Shown one piece after another: positions 37,601 through 46,670 of a stretch of DNA of 64,000 nt. The DNA is taken from the NCBI GenBank assembly GCA_022447225.1, contig JAKVAZ010000011.1, positions 186,001 to 250,000 on the forward strand, written 5' to 3'. Both the position numbers and the translations under genes were made by a program. The notes under the pieces are model-generated. The model was not told the origin of the DNA and searched no databases. It saw nothing but the letters and a program-made list of their open reading frames with translations. Source of the DNA: Fuerstiella sp. (GTDB lineage Bacteria > Planctomycetota > Planctomycetia > Planctomycetales > Planctomycetaceae). Within the stretch, counting starts at the first letter, position 1; every line of letters starts with the position of its first letter.

Positions 37601-37707
37601 GGCAGGATATCGCGACTGAAGTCCACACCGGAGTGGGTGACTTCAGCCGATGTTCCTGCAGGCGATAATATCAGCAGACAAATTAAAATTAAGTTTTTTC
37701 GAATCAT
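34603..37707 (-). CDS. PSCyt1-DUF1549-DUF1553 planctomycete cytochrome protein
   Basis: The ATG at 37707 gives a clean signal peptide ([20 protein letters not shown]); the frame is open to 37764. PSCyt1: [25 protein letters not shown] has the c-type haem motif CFKCH, with Met ligand candidate in LKMPPP. Next come the DUF1549 domain ([10 protein letters not shown]...[20 protein letters not shown]...[19 protein letters not shown]), a lectin-like beta-sandwich insert, and DUF1553 ([44 protein letters not shown] ending in ...[13 protein letters not shown]). It is a ~1034-residue extracytoplasmic protein. It pairs with the DUF1501 gene 155 nt downstream. Confidence 0.94.
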   Translation of the reverse strand: [1034 protein letters not shown]

Positions 37708-37873
37708 CTTAACTGTGCTCAACACGCGTGATGACCACGCTATCCGAAGGAAAAAAGGAGTCATTTATCGACCATGGCAAAAAGGTGTGCAAACCGACTC
37801 CTGATGGACTGGCTACAGTCGGTCCATCTGATCAACTGCCGGAAAAGACTCCTGACCTGGTTATGTGCCTGGT

Positions 37874-39766
37874 TTATTTCGTTTCTTCAAGTGTGATGAT
37901 TTGACTGATATCGACTCCTTTACTTCGAAGTCTTTCCGCAATGGCCAGGGTCGCTTCCGCAGCCGTTTCCTGCAATTCAGGAAGCTTTTGTGCGTTCACC
38001 GTGACTTTGAGTCCCTCGATGTCCGGACGGAGTACGAGAACATCCAGGGCCAGCGTTTGTTCCTCGGTCCGAATGGCCGTATCGATGGCCTGACGGCACA
38101 TTTCAGCACGCTCTTGTCCTCTCGCAAATTTTCTCGCCAGTCCCAGATAACCTCGTAACCCGCGGATTCTGTATTTGTTTTGCGGGGATGTCTGTGCCAG
38201 ATCAAGCAGGATGGGTGCTGCGGTGAGGTTATTCCACTTACCAAGCAAACGACTTGCGGTGTCCTGCTGTTCCGGATCCCGACTTTTTGCGGCTTGTGCA
38301 AGTGTTTCAAGTGCCCTGCTTCCGCCGACTTCACTGACGATTTCAAGAAGTGTTGTTTTTGTGCCTGGCGATGATCCGGATACGGCATTCTTAAGTTGAG
38401 TGGCACATGTGTCACGGTCCGGCATGCGGACGCAGGCTGCTCTGAGCGCCCGCTCAGCCACGGTGAGATCTTCGGGGTGTGTTGGTGCGACAACCTGAGA
38501 GATCAGCACAGAGAGTTGATTGAGTGTCACGGTTTCACCCAGAGCGATCAGGGCCGCATGACGGACAGTTTCATCAGTATGTTGCAGGGCTGTCAAAACG
38601 TCCGGGACTGCATCGACACGTCTGCGTCCGACCAGCTCCAGCATCAGCGGGTCACTGTCGCGTCCCGATTGTTGCAGACGTTTCACGATCTGTGCGTCGA
38701 TGTTTTGACCTGGAAGAACTGCAATCGTATCCCTGGCGGCCTGTGACAGGTCGGCATCATTCTCAACGGCAATTTCCAGTAAGGGTGACAGGCAGGAATC
38801 GTTTCCAACTCGTTCCAGAGCATCGAGCGCCGAAAGCCGAACCAGTTTTGGGCCCTGTTGGGCGGATGTCAGAACTGCATCCAAAACCAGTGTGTCGGGA
38901 CGGTCGGCCATCGCCTGAATGATCAGCGCTGTTCGTTTGGGTGTTGCCTGCCGGATCTCAGCTGCCAGGGTTCTGTCGAGCTGGTCGCCAGGAAATTCAC
39001 GGGCCGTACCGAGAGCCAGCTGGAACAGCTTCTCGTCTGATGATCGCAGGATTTCCAGCAACAGAGGAATACCGTCCTGAGCACGAGCCAGAATGGCACC
39101 GCGGGTCGCTTCAATGATTCTTTGAAGGGGAACGTCGGCGCTGCGCACCTCATCGTAAATCTCTGTGGCCGCGATGGAATTGCCTTCAGCGTGAAGTCGC
39201 TCGGCACACAGAACACAGCCTTCAGCAATTGCCGATCGGACGGTATCGGATGCTGATGCCAGCGAAGAACGAAGTGACTCTGTGGCTGCCGGAGTTCCAA
39301 TATGTCCCAGAGCAACGGCTGCGGCAGAAGCGACGTCTTCATTTGAATCCTGCAGCTTTACTGTAAGAGATTCAACAGCGCCTGCATCTCGACGAACACC
39401 AATCGAATTAATCGTGCCGATCAGCAACCGTCCTTCCAGTGAGTCCGCTGCAGTCCGCAGCGCTTCATCAGCCGCCTGCCCCGGAATCGCTTCCAGAGCA
39501 ATTCTGGCCCAGGAAGAGAACTTCGGGCTGTCCAGCAGTTTGGCCAGTTCCGGGACGGCTTCACTGGATCCGTAGATGGCCAGATTCTTGCAGGCGATCG
39601 CCTTTTCTGCACCGGGAGCATCAGATCTGAGGACGGTCAGCAGTTTGTACTCACGGGATGATTCGGGACTGTCAACGGCTTGTGCCGGTAAAACAGTGAC
39701 GATGTACATCGAAGTCAGAACCGTGATACCTGCGGTGAAGTGAGTACAGGTGAGACTTGTATTCAT
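37874..39766 (-). CDS. Secreted HEAT-repeat protein
   Basis: A 630-residue protein with an N-terminal signal peptide (TAGITVLTSMYIVTVLPAQA). The rest is a solenoid of about 14 HEAT/PBS-lyase-type repeats such as LQDSNEDVASAAAVALGHIGTPAATESL and LQHTDETVRHAALIALGETV. Such proteins act as protein-binding scaffolds outside the cytoplasm. It lies between the Gfo/Idh/MocA gene and the PSCyt1 gene on the same strand (gaps 124 and 166 nt), so one transcript through the secretome block is possible. Confidence 0.87.
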   Translation of the reverse strand: MNTSLTCTHFTAGITVLTSMYIVTVLPAQAVDSPESSREYKLLTVLRSDAPGAEKAIACKNLAIYGSSEAVPELAKLLDSPKFSSWARIALEAIPGQAADEALRTAADSLEGRLLIGTINSIGVRRDAGAVESLTVKLQDSNEDVASAAAVALGHIGTPAATESLRSSLASASDTVRSAIAEGCVLCAERLHAEGNSIAATEIYDEVRSADVPLQRIIEATRGAILARAQDGIPLLLEILRSSDEKLFQLALGTAREFPGDQLDRTLAAEIRQATPKRTALIIQAMADRPDTLVLDAVLTSAQQGPKLVRLSALDALERVGNDSCLSPLLEIAVENDADLSQAARDTIAVLPGQNIDAQIVKRLQQSGRDSDPLMLELVGRRRVDAVPDVLTALQHTDETVRHAALIALGETVTLNQLSVLISQVVAPTHPEDLTVAERALRAACVRMPDRDTCATQLKNAVSGSSPGTKTTLLEIVSEVGGSRALETLAQAAKSRDPEQQDTASRLLGKWNNLTAAPILLDLAQTSPQNKYRIRGLRGYLGLARKFARGQERAEMCRQAIDTAIRTEEQTLALDVLVLRPDIEGLKVTVNAQKLPELQETAAEATLAIAERLRSKGVDISQIITLEETK

Positions 39767-39890
39767 TGAGGTGTCCGTATCCGTATGCGTCTGGAAAATG
39801 TATCAGGTTGTTTTCGATGACCGGCTAGCCTGTGCGACGTGTGTGGTCGAACGTCACAGCCGGCAGATGCCTCCCTGTCCTGTGCAGATC

Positions 39891-41174
39891 TTACAGCCGC
39901 CATGGTTCCCGAAGTGCTTCTGATCTCAGACGATTGGCCTGCACGTCATCGATGAACTCGTGTGCCACGTTGTCGTACTTCACCTGGCGATCCAGATGCA
40001 GTGCGATATTTGCGGCGTGACAGGCGATATGTGCGTTGCACGCCGCCAGGGCATTGCCTTTGGTGAGGCCTCGGGTTTTCACACAGTCCAGAAAATCCCG
40101 GACATGGAATGTTGCCGGATAACCACCGATTTCGTCCACACGTCGACCTGCCAGCAATTCCGGAGAACTCAGAACCATTTTGCCGCTGTCACCCGCTTCG
40201 ACCCAGCCGGTTTCTCCTTCGAACCGAACCGGGCAGGAACCCAGAGGAATCCAGCCGGTCTCCCGAAAAATCAGTTCAGTGCCGTTTTCATATCGAGCGA
40301 CCAGTTCGCCGTTTTTTGGTGCATCATAGACCACCGGTGGCAGGCAGTCGTCGACGGCCCACTGGCAAAGATCCACACAGTGCGAACCCCATTCGAGCAC
40401 ACCGCCGCCGACCAGCCCCCCGCCCTTTTCGAAATTGAATCCGTCCAGGTGCGCGGAGTTGAATGGTCGCCATGCGGCTGGCCCGAGGTACATGTCCCAG
40501 TCCACGACTTCTTTATCCGGTTCCGTTTCGGGGACCAGCCAGCCGCTCATCATGGCCTGCATCCCGGCCGGGTGGGCGTAGACTTTTTTGAGTTTGCCCA
40601 GTTTTCCTGTGCGAGCCAGCTCACAGGCAAAAGCAAAGTGAGGAAGATTTCGTCGCTGAGTTCCCGCCTGAAACACTCGCCCCGTGCGTCGCATCGTATC
40701 AGCCAGAATCAAACTCTGGCTGATGTTCTTCGTGACCGGCTTTTCGCAATACATATCCTTCCCGGCTTTGGCAGCGGTCATAGCAGCTGTGGCATGCCAG
40801 TTGGGGCCGGTGGCAATCAGCACTGCGTCAATATCACTGCGGTCGAGGATGTCACGAAAGTCACGATAAGTATCGCAGTTCTGATTCCCGTAGTGGTCAT
40901 CAACGATCTTTTTCACTTCCCCCCGGCGTTTCTGCTTGATGTCGGCAACCGCTGTAAACTGGACATCGTTTTCCTGAAGAAAACAGCCCAGGTCATAACC
41001 GCCCCGGCGACCGATACCGATGCCGCCGACCACGATACGTTCACTGGGAGCGACGGCGCCGTTTCGTCCCAACGCTGAACCAGGGATAATCATGGGGGCT
41101 ACGGCGGCCCCGGTCGCGGTTGCTGCGGATTGCAGAAAATGACGGCGAGGAACCTGTGTGGTCTGTTTCGACAT
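39891..41174 (-). CDS. Tat-exported Gfo/Idh/MocA family oxidoreductase
   Basis: A 427-residue protein. It begins MSKQTTQVPRRHFLQSAATA, a twin-arginine signal. The Rossmann segment is IVVGGIGIGRRGGYDLGCFL near residue 45, and the motif EKPVTKNISQSL near residue 142 carries the conserved Lys of EKP. The GFO_IDH_MocA C-terminal domain follows (GGGLVGGGVLEWGSHCVDLCQWA). Exported members with Tat signals are typical of planctomycetes and are thought to act on sugars with a pre-bound NAD(P). The substrate is unknown. Confidence 0.92.
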   Translation of the reverse strand: MSKQTTQVPRRHFLQSAATATGAAVAPMIIPGSALGRNGAVAPSERIVVGGIGIGRRGGYDLGCFLQENDVQFTAVADIKQKRRGEVKKIVDDHYGNQNCDTYRDFRDILDRSDIDAVLIATGPNWHATAAMTAAKAGKDMYCEKPVTKNISQSLILADTMRRTGRVFQAGTQRRNLPHFAFACELARTGKLGKLKKVYAHPAGMQAMMSGWLVPETEPDKEVVDWDMYLGPAAWRPFNSAHLDGFNFEKGGGLVGGGVLEWGSHCVDLCQWAVDDCLPPVVYDAPKNGELVARYENGTELIFRETGWIPLGSCPVRFEGETGWVEAGDSGKMVLSSPELLAGRRVDEIGGYPATFHVRDFLDCVKTRGLTKGNALAACNAHIACHAANIALHLDRQVKYDNVAHEFIDDVQANRLRSEALREPWRL

Positions 41175-41721
41175 GGACGGCTTCCTTCGGTATTAATTAC
41201 TGCAAATGATTGAGAATTCAGTGTTTCGGTACCGGACTCACCGGCCGGAATTCGATTGATGTCTGTCAAGGAGGGGACCGGGCTGCGACAAGTACACGCA
41301 CTTTAATCGACCGGGCACACTTCGCACAGCAGAATTCTGTTGCGGATCGATGATCACAAAAGACGTTGCCGCAGCCCGTGGTTGTCCGGCATTCGGTGAT
41401 GGGTTTTGCCAATATTTGTTTGTGTCCCTGTCGTACGCTGACAACCCAAACCTGTCAGAAATAACTCAGATATTGCTGAGACCTGCAGCCGCTGCTGGCC
41501 GGTTGCGGCTGCAGTGGCCTGTTGCGACTGTGAACACGGTGGCCGTCCCGGGGGTTTTGTTCGTGCCCGGCAAAGTCTATCGCCACAGAACCCTGCCGGA
41601 GTTTGTTTTCAATATAAAGTGTTTCCGGCTGGCTGTCGGCGAAACCTGTCAATCCTACGCGGCATACCCCATGACGCACGACGAACTGTCATGAGGTCCA
41701 GAGGCTCTCGAAAATCCATTG
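41175..41721. other. Intergenic region with strong tandem hairpins
   Basis: About 550 bases upstream of the Gfo/Idh/MocA gene. An open frame at 41350-41694 (+) encodes 114 residues without a recognisable domain and is probably chance. The notable content is the hairpin pair at 41465-41514 listed separately. Confidence 0.4.
41465..41514. repeat. Tandem hairpins, including a 10-bp perfect stem
   Basis: Hairpin 1: CTCAG-ATATTG-CTGAG (41465-41480). Hairpin 2: CTGCAGCCGC, 12-base loop, GCGGCTGCAG (41483-41514), ten perfect pairs, GC-rich. There is no T-run on either strand immediately after. It lies between two minus-strand genes, downstream of the propeller gene, so a termination or mRNA-stabilising role is possible. 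Confidence 0.5.
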
Positions 41722-43371
41722 TTATTCAACTTGAAAACCAAAGATTTTGGCGCTGCTGAGTCGGAAATGGAGGAACACTGTTTTCCCGCGCAGTTCGGTC
41801 AGGTCGTCCTTGTTTTTCCATTTCAGGCGTCCATTAGTCTGGTCACCTGTGAATGGGATGCAATCGTCGAATGAGTATCCCGGTACCGCCCGTGTGGACC
41901 TGCGGCCGTATGGTTCATGCAGGGCAACTTCGATGCGGCCCGCCCGACTGGTGCGGGCATTGATGATGATCTGCTGACCATTGAAATCGTTTTCCAGCGA
42001 CGACCAGAATTCCCCCCGTTCCGGCGCTTCAATTCCCGCAAGGCGATCGTCGTCCCACATGGCCCACGCGGTCTGAAATCCGTGTTCCGGTGGGTTTTCG
42101 TAAACACTGAATCCTTCATTGTGAGTATTCTTTGATCCGGAAATCGGCAATACGAGTTGGCCATCCGGCAGTCGGACAAGGTTCGGTCCGGCGTAAATAC
42201 TGCCGCTGTCCCATTCGCCCGGTTTTCCGATGTCGATAATCGGTTCATGAGAGACCCAGTTCCAGGAGTAATTGTCGCGACTCACCGCCAGACGGATGTC
42301 AAGCTGGTCAGTGTCGTGGTGATAGATCGCCGGAAAGAGAAAACGGAGCGAAGGGGTATCGGGATGCCAGGTGAATCCGTTGGTGTAGTAATCGTCGAAG
42401 GGAGAGTCCTCAGGTCCCGGAGCCAGAAACACACGTGAGGGTGGCCAGTTACGAAAATCGTCCGTTTCGCTGCGCCCAATCGCTCGACCGGCAAGATGCC
42501 CCCGGAAGTAACCGACGTATTTCTTAAGGACCGGGTCCCAGGCGCCAACGTTTTGTGTGTCGTGGAAATACGTCAGCAGCGGGTCCGGCAGCGGTGTCCA
42601 GTGGTAGCCATCCGGTGAGACTGAACCGTAGAGGCCGTAGGAATAACGAGCCGGTTTATCTTCGCTGTTTGGTAATTTGCCAAACTTGAAGCACTTGTAG
42701 CGTTCCTGTTCTCCCGCAGAGGGGTCACGGAACACCGAAGTCTCACGGGCATGTCGAGTCACCAGATTGGTTGGCTTGTCATCGATGCGGTAGACATCCA
42801 GATCCGGCTTTGTCCATTGCACGCCGTCAGTGCTTTCGATGTAAGCCAAAAACGACTCAGGAGGGTCGTCCTCCTGGCCGCTGCTCTTCAGATGCTGTCT
42901 TGCTGCTTCGGTAAGAGTTGCGCTGTACCAAACCCGATATTTTCCGTCCTCATGGATGACTGTGGCATAACCTCCGACTCTGCGTTCCCACGGCTGATCG
43001 GCGTTCAGCCACGGCGCGCTCTTGCGGGCCTTCTCCACGGTGATGCTCACTCCGTATGGCAATTTGACACGCTTCAAACCATGCCCCGACAGATCCGCTA
43101 TGATGTTCCAGTCGTCTTCCATCTTCTGTAACTCGGCTCTTCCGGCGTCGGAGAGTCGGGCGGGGTCGTACGTTGGTTCGAGACGACCGGTTTCCACATG
43201 GTGCCAGTCCGCGAACAATACTTCCGTACCGCCGGTGGACGAATCGTGGCGATCGTCGGCTGCTGCATGCAGTCCCAGGCTCATGAATATTGCAACCAGG
43301 ACCAGCGTTCGGGTGCTTTGCGAAGTGTTCAGAATATGGAGTTTTTCTCGTCGAATCGTCAGACGACGCAT
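41722..43371 (-). CDS. Secreted glycoside-hydrolase-like five-bladed propeller protein
   Basis: The ATG at 43371 has GAGG 8 nt before it; the frame is open to 43401. A hydrophobic stretch (TRTLVLVAIFMSLGLHAAA) near residue 21-39 acts as signal peptide. The ~510-residue body shows repeated propeller blades of the GH32/GH43/GH117 clan kind: ESTDGVQWTKPDLDVYR, YGSVSPDGYHWTPLPDPLL, AVSRDNYSWNWVSHEPII, and GEWDSGSIYAGPNLVRLPDGQLVLPISG. It probably acts on polysaccharide-derived sugars in the periplasm or outside. I cannot assign a GH family. Confidence 0.75.
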   Translation of the reverse strand: MRRLTIRREKLHILNTSQSTRTLVLVAIFMSLGLHAAADDRHDSSTGGTEVLFADWHHVETGRLEPTYDPARLSDAGRAELQKMEDDWNIIADLSGHGLKRVKLPYGVSITVEKARKSAPWLNADQPWERRVGGYATVIHEDGKYRVWYSATLTEAARQHLKSSGQEDDPPESFLAYIESTDGVQWTKPDLDVYRIDDKPTNLVTRHARETSVFRDPSAGEQERYKCFKFGKLPNSEDKPARYSYGLYGSVSPDGYHWTPLPDPLLTYFHDTQNVGAWDPVLKKYVGYFRGHLAGRAIGRSETDDFRNWPPSRVFLAPGPEDSPFDDYYTNGFTWHPDTPSLRFLFPAIYHHDTDQLDIRLAVSRDNYSWNWVSHEPIIDIGKPGEWDSGSIYAGPNLVRLPDGQLVLPISGSKNTHNEGFSVYENPPEHGFQTAWAMWDDDRLAGIEAPERGEFWSSLENDFNGQQIIINARTSRAGRIEVALHEPYGRRSTRAVPGYSFDDCIPFTGDQTNGRLKWKNKDDLTELRGKTVFLHFRLSSAKIFGFQVE

Positions 43372-43590
43372 TGTTGTTTCCTCGTTTCCGGGCATTTGCA
43401 TAGGCAGACAGGTTCATCACAGTATCAGGCCGAACGGAGTCATGCCCGTGGCATCGAATAAAAAACAGTCTCCGTAACTGGATTTCTGTAAAGCGCATTC
43501 TGGTTCGACCTCCTATGACACACCAGTCAGAATGAGTATGACAATCGTGCCTGATGTGATCTGAAGTCCTGTTTTGCTGAGGATTGAACC

Positions 43591-45021
43591 ATGCGCTGTG
43601 TTCTGATCGGATTGATTTCTGTGTGTTTGCTGTTCAGCAGACAGGCCTCCGCTGACCGGCCAAATGTTCTGTTTCTGTTTGCGGATGATCAGGCATTTGA
43701 CACGGTACGCGCCACAGGCAACTCCGAGATTCAGACTCCCAATATCGACCGACTGGTGGCTCAGGGGACCACGTTCACTCATGCCTTCAATCAGGGAGGC
43801 TGGCATGGAGCGGTTTGTGTGGCCAGCCGCACCATGATGGTCACGGGCCTTAATCTGTGGAATGCCCGTCGGGCAGAGTCCGATCTGAACACGACCTGGG
43901 TGTCACAACACAGACTGTGGCCTCAGCTGATGTCGAGTCGGGGATACCAGACGTTCTTTTCCGGCAAGTGGCACGTGAAGGCTCCGGTGACTCAGCTGTT
44001 TGATGTGGTCCGGCATGTACGCAAAGGAATGCCTCAACAAACCGAATCCGGATACAACAGACCTTCGTCTGAGGATGACAGGAACTGGTTGCCTTGGGAT
44101 CGCAGCCGTGGGGGATACTGGGATGGTGGAAAACACTGGAGTGAAGTGCTGGCCGACGACGGCGTTGATTATCTGAAGATGGCTGCCGACGACGAGCGTC
44201 CGTTTTTTATGTATCTGGCCTTCAATGCACCCCACGATCCGCGTCAGTCGCCTCAGGAGTTTGTTGACCGCTATCCGGCAGAGCAGTTGCAGCTGCCGGC
44301 GAACTTTTTGACGGAGTATCCGTGGGACATTGGCAGCAATCGGATTCGGGACGAACAGCTGGCCCCGTTTCCCAGAACGAAACATGCCGTAAAGGTCCAT
44401 CGTCAGGAATACTATGCCATTATCACACACATGGATCATCAGATCGGGCGAATTCTCACTGCCCTTGAGGAAACCGGGCAGGCCGATAATACCTGGATTT
44501 TCTTTACGGCGGATCACGGTCTGGCCTGCGGGCAGCACGGTCTGCTGGGAAAGCAGAATATGTACGATCACAGCGTGCGTGTTCCGTTTGTGATCTGTGG
44601 TCCGGGAGTACCACAGGGTGCCAGAAACGGACACCGAATTTATCTGCAAAGTGTGATGGCGACCTCTCTGGAACTTGCGGGGGGCCCAGTGCCGGAACAT
44701 GTTCAGTTTGAGAGTCTGATGCAGTCTGTGAAACAGAGTTCATCTGAAGTCACCGGGACGGTCAGTGCTGCGTATGTCGATGTGCAGCGAATGGTGACCG
44801 TGGGAAAACATAAACTGATTCTTTATCCAAAGATCTCCCGAAGGTTGCTGTTTGACCTGCAGGCCGATCCTCAGGAAACCCGCGATTTGTCGCAGGATTC
44901 TTCAACCCTGACACTGCAGAGGCAGTTGTTTGCAAAGCTGAGACAGCAACAGCAGCTCACAGGGGACTCTCTTGACATGATCACGCCGTATCCGGAACTG
45001 CTGCCTGAATCAGCCTTATAA
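43591..45021 (+). CDS. Secreted sulfatase
   Basis: The protein has 476 residues with a signal peptide (MRCVLIGLISVCLLFSRQASA). The N-terminal RPNVLFLFADDQ carries the metal-binding Asp pair. The formylglycine motif is C76-V-A-S-R80 (C-x-A-x-R type, requiring maturation by a formylglycine-generating enzyme). FSGKWHVK and later FTADHGLACGQHGLLGKQNMYDHSVRVPFVICGPG complete the active site. It hydrolyses sulfate esters, probably on marine polysaccharides. It is divergent from the propeller protein and may work with it. Confidence 0.93.
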   Translation: MRCVLIGLISVCLLFSRQASADRPNVLFLFADDQAFDTVRATGNSEIQTPNIDRLVAQGTTFTHAFNQGGWHGAVCVASRTMMVTGLNLWNARRAESDLNTTWVSQHRLWPQLMSSRGYQTFFSGKWHVKAPVTQLFDVVRHVRKGMPQQTESGYNRPSSEDDRNWLPWDRSRGGYWDGGKHWSEVLADDGVDYLKMAADDERPFFMYLAFNAPHDPRQSPQEFVDRYPAEQLQLPANFLTEYPWDIGSNRIRDEQLAPFPRTKHAVKVHRQEYYAIITHMDHQIGRILTALEETGQADNTWIFFTADHGLACGQHGLLGKQNMYDHSVRVPFVICGPGVPQGARNGHRIYLQSVMATSLELAGGPVPEHVQFESLMQSVKQSSSEVTGTVSAAYVDVQRMVTVGKHKLILYPKISRRLLFDLQADPQETRDLSQDSSTLTLQRQLFAKLRQQQQLTGDSLDMITPYPELLPESAL

Positions 45022-45638
45022 GACCAGAGCGTCTGTCCGGATCTTCCGAAAACGGGTCAGACTTGGAGGCATTCTTAACCTGTGTTTGGCCGGGCCGTTG
45101 TTTCGTGTGAAGGTGTGACGTTCGACGGGCACAGTACTGGTTCCAGTTGATGTCTCTTAGGTATCACCGGTTTTTCCTGTTCTGTGACCGCCGTGATTGT
45201 CCTGCCGTTGTTTCGTGTCACAGTCCGTGGATCCCGGTCGCTGGTGCCGAAACGAAGATCCCGCTTTCTCTGGCCGTCGTTATTAAGCTCAGTGGTTCTT
45301 AACTTAGAGGTGCCCATGTCCACGGTGGTTGTGGATCTGGAGAACCGTTGCCGCCGCCTGAGACCGGAGATGTGATCCTGCGGTGTTAATCATGTGGCTC
45401 TTCCGGTTGTGCTGAATGTTTCCGTTCACAGTCACACGTATTGGTATTCGCCCGTGACCGTACAGACCCGCAGACGGTTCCTGGCACTTAAGTCTGTTTG
45501 CGGTGTTGTCGCGGAAAATGGTCACTGCCTCGATGCAATCCTTTCATGTCGGTAAACTGAAGAATCGACTACAGATGTAGTCGACTGTCTTCCCCGTTCA
45601 TGAACGGGATTCCTCCCGTATAGAAATTTCATCAGGCT
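45022..45638. other. Long intergenic region, no recognised gene
   Basis: About 620 bases. Small frames at 45184-45375 (+) and 45304-45525 (-) have no recognisable domain. Hairpins at its right end (45565-45618) are listed separately. I searched by eye for tRNA cloverleaves and transposase remnants and found none. Confidence 0.4.
45565..45618. repeat. Cluster of three hairpins before the PhyH gene
   Basis: Hairpin A: TCGACTAC-AGAT-GTAGTCGA (45565-45584), 8 perfect pairs. Hairpin B: CCCGTTCA/TGAACGGG (45593-45608), a perfect 16-base palindrome. Hairpin C: CGGGA-TTCC-TCCCG (45605-45618), sharing CGGG with B so that B and C are mutually exclusive. The group ends 20 nt before the PhyH start codon. 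It could be a leader regulating that gene or the end of a lost IS200/IS605-type element. Confidence 0.5.
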
Positions 45639-46478
45639 ATGAGTCAGGTTGCTGCAGACGATGTGTCAGGGGCGATTCGGTCGCTGGAGACCGAAGGATA
45701 CGTTGTGCTGGAAAACGCGGTGTCGGCCGATGTCGCTGCGGAACTGGGGGCATCGGTGATGAATGCTCCGCAGCGGGCTCCCGGGGTGACGGGTTACGAA
45801 TTTGTGGTGTGTCTGCTGAATTACGATGTTCGGTTTCTGCAGCTGGCGATGCATCCAACTGTGCTGGCCCTGGCAGGACATTTACTGGCCGGTCGAACTG
45901 AGCCTGCGCCAAATGCGTTTGCCTGGCCGGCGGATGATCAGTTGAGACTGGGCTGCGTTGATGGTCTGGTGGCGCACGGCAGGAGTGATGCCGGATGGTG
46001 GCATATGGATTCACCAATGGGGCAGCTGAACCAGTCACGCCCGTTACCCGACTTTCCAATTTTGGTCAACGCGATCTGGATGCTGTCCGAATTCAGCGAA
46101 CAAACAGGTGCGACTCGCGCCATTCCTGGCAGCCAGCGACACCGGCGATTGCCGCCTGCCACACAGGAATCTCTGGATGGCGAAGTCTTCTGTTGCGGAT
46201 CGCCTGGAAGTGTGGCCATCATTCCCAACACCATGTGGCATGCAGCGGGTGCGAATCAGACCGAACAGCCTCGGATCGGTGTTGCCTGCAATTACCTGCC
46301 CTGGTGGGTGGGCCGTCTGACGATGGACATGTATCCCGTCAGTCGTGAAGTCTGGGAGACATTCCCTCCCGAAGCGCAGCGACTTACCAAACATCAGCTG
46401 GACTGGAATACGGACTTTCAGGGTGACCTGACAGAGGTGTCATCTGACAAAGACAGCAACGATGGATCCGGGAAGTAA
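45639..46478 (+). CDS. Phytanoyl-CoA dioxygenase (PhyH) family protein
   Basis: A 279-residue Fe(II)/2-oxoglutarate oxygenase. The metal triad is visible as H-x-D in GWWHMDSP near residue 129 and the distal His in MWHAAGANQ near residue 205, followed by the 2-oxoglutarate-binding Arg in PRIGVACNYLPWW. The N-terminal LETEGYVVLENAVSADVAAELG is typical. It hydroxylates an unknown small molecule. Hairpins lie in its 5' leader. Confidence 0.88.
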   Translation: MSQVAADDVSGAIRSLETEGYVVLENAVSADVAAELGASVMNAPQRAPGVTGYEFVVCLLNYDVRFLQLAMHPTVLALAGHLLAGRTEPAPNAFAWPADDQLRLGCVDGLVAHGRSDAGWWHMDSPMGQLNQSRPLPDFPILVNAIWMLSEFSEQTGATRAIPGSQRHRRLPPATQESLDGEVFCCGSPGSVAIIPNTMWHAAGANQTEQPRIGVACNYLPWWVGRLTMDMYPVSREVWETFPPEAQRLTKHQLDWNTDFQGDLTEVSSDKDSNDGSGK

Positions 46479-46670
46479 TTCAACCGAATCCGGTTGCCTG
46501 CTAAATGCGTGGCTTCGTTGGATCTGTCAGCCTGCTGCCGATTTCAGATACGGCCTGAGGTGCCTTAGGATTTACAGCAGATTGAGGTGCACAGCTGCGG
46601 ACGAGTGAGGATCGAGACTGACTGATTTGTGATATCGAAAATTTAACAGTTGAACCAGGGAGTTGAATCT

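Noticed and set aside
34603-41174. PSCyt1/DUF1501/HEAT/Gfo-Idh-MocA block as a novel system
   Set aside because: This combination is routine in planctomycete genomes; nothing in the sequences sets it apart.
41350-41694. 114-residue open frame on the plus strand
   Set aside because: No domain, no ribosome-binding site, antisense to its surroundings and crossing a strong hairpin.
45184-45525. Possible TnpB/IS200-IS605 remnant in the long gap
   Set aside because: No frame shows transposase motifs (DDE, HUH or RuvC-like); only the hairpins at the right end are suggestive.
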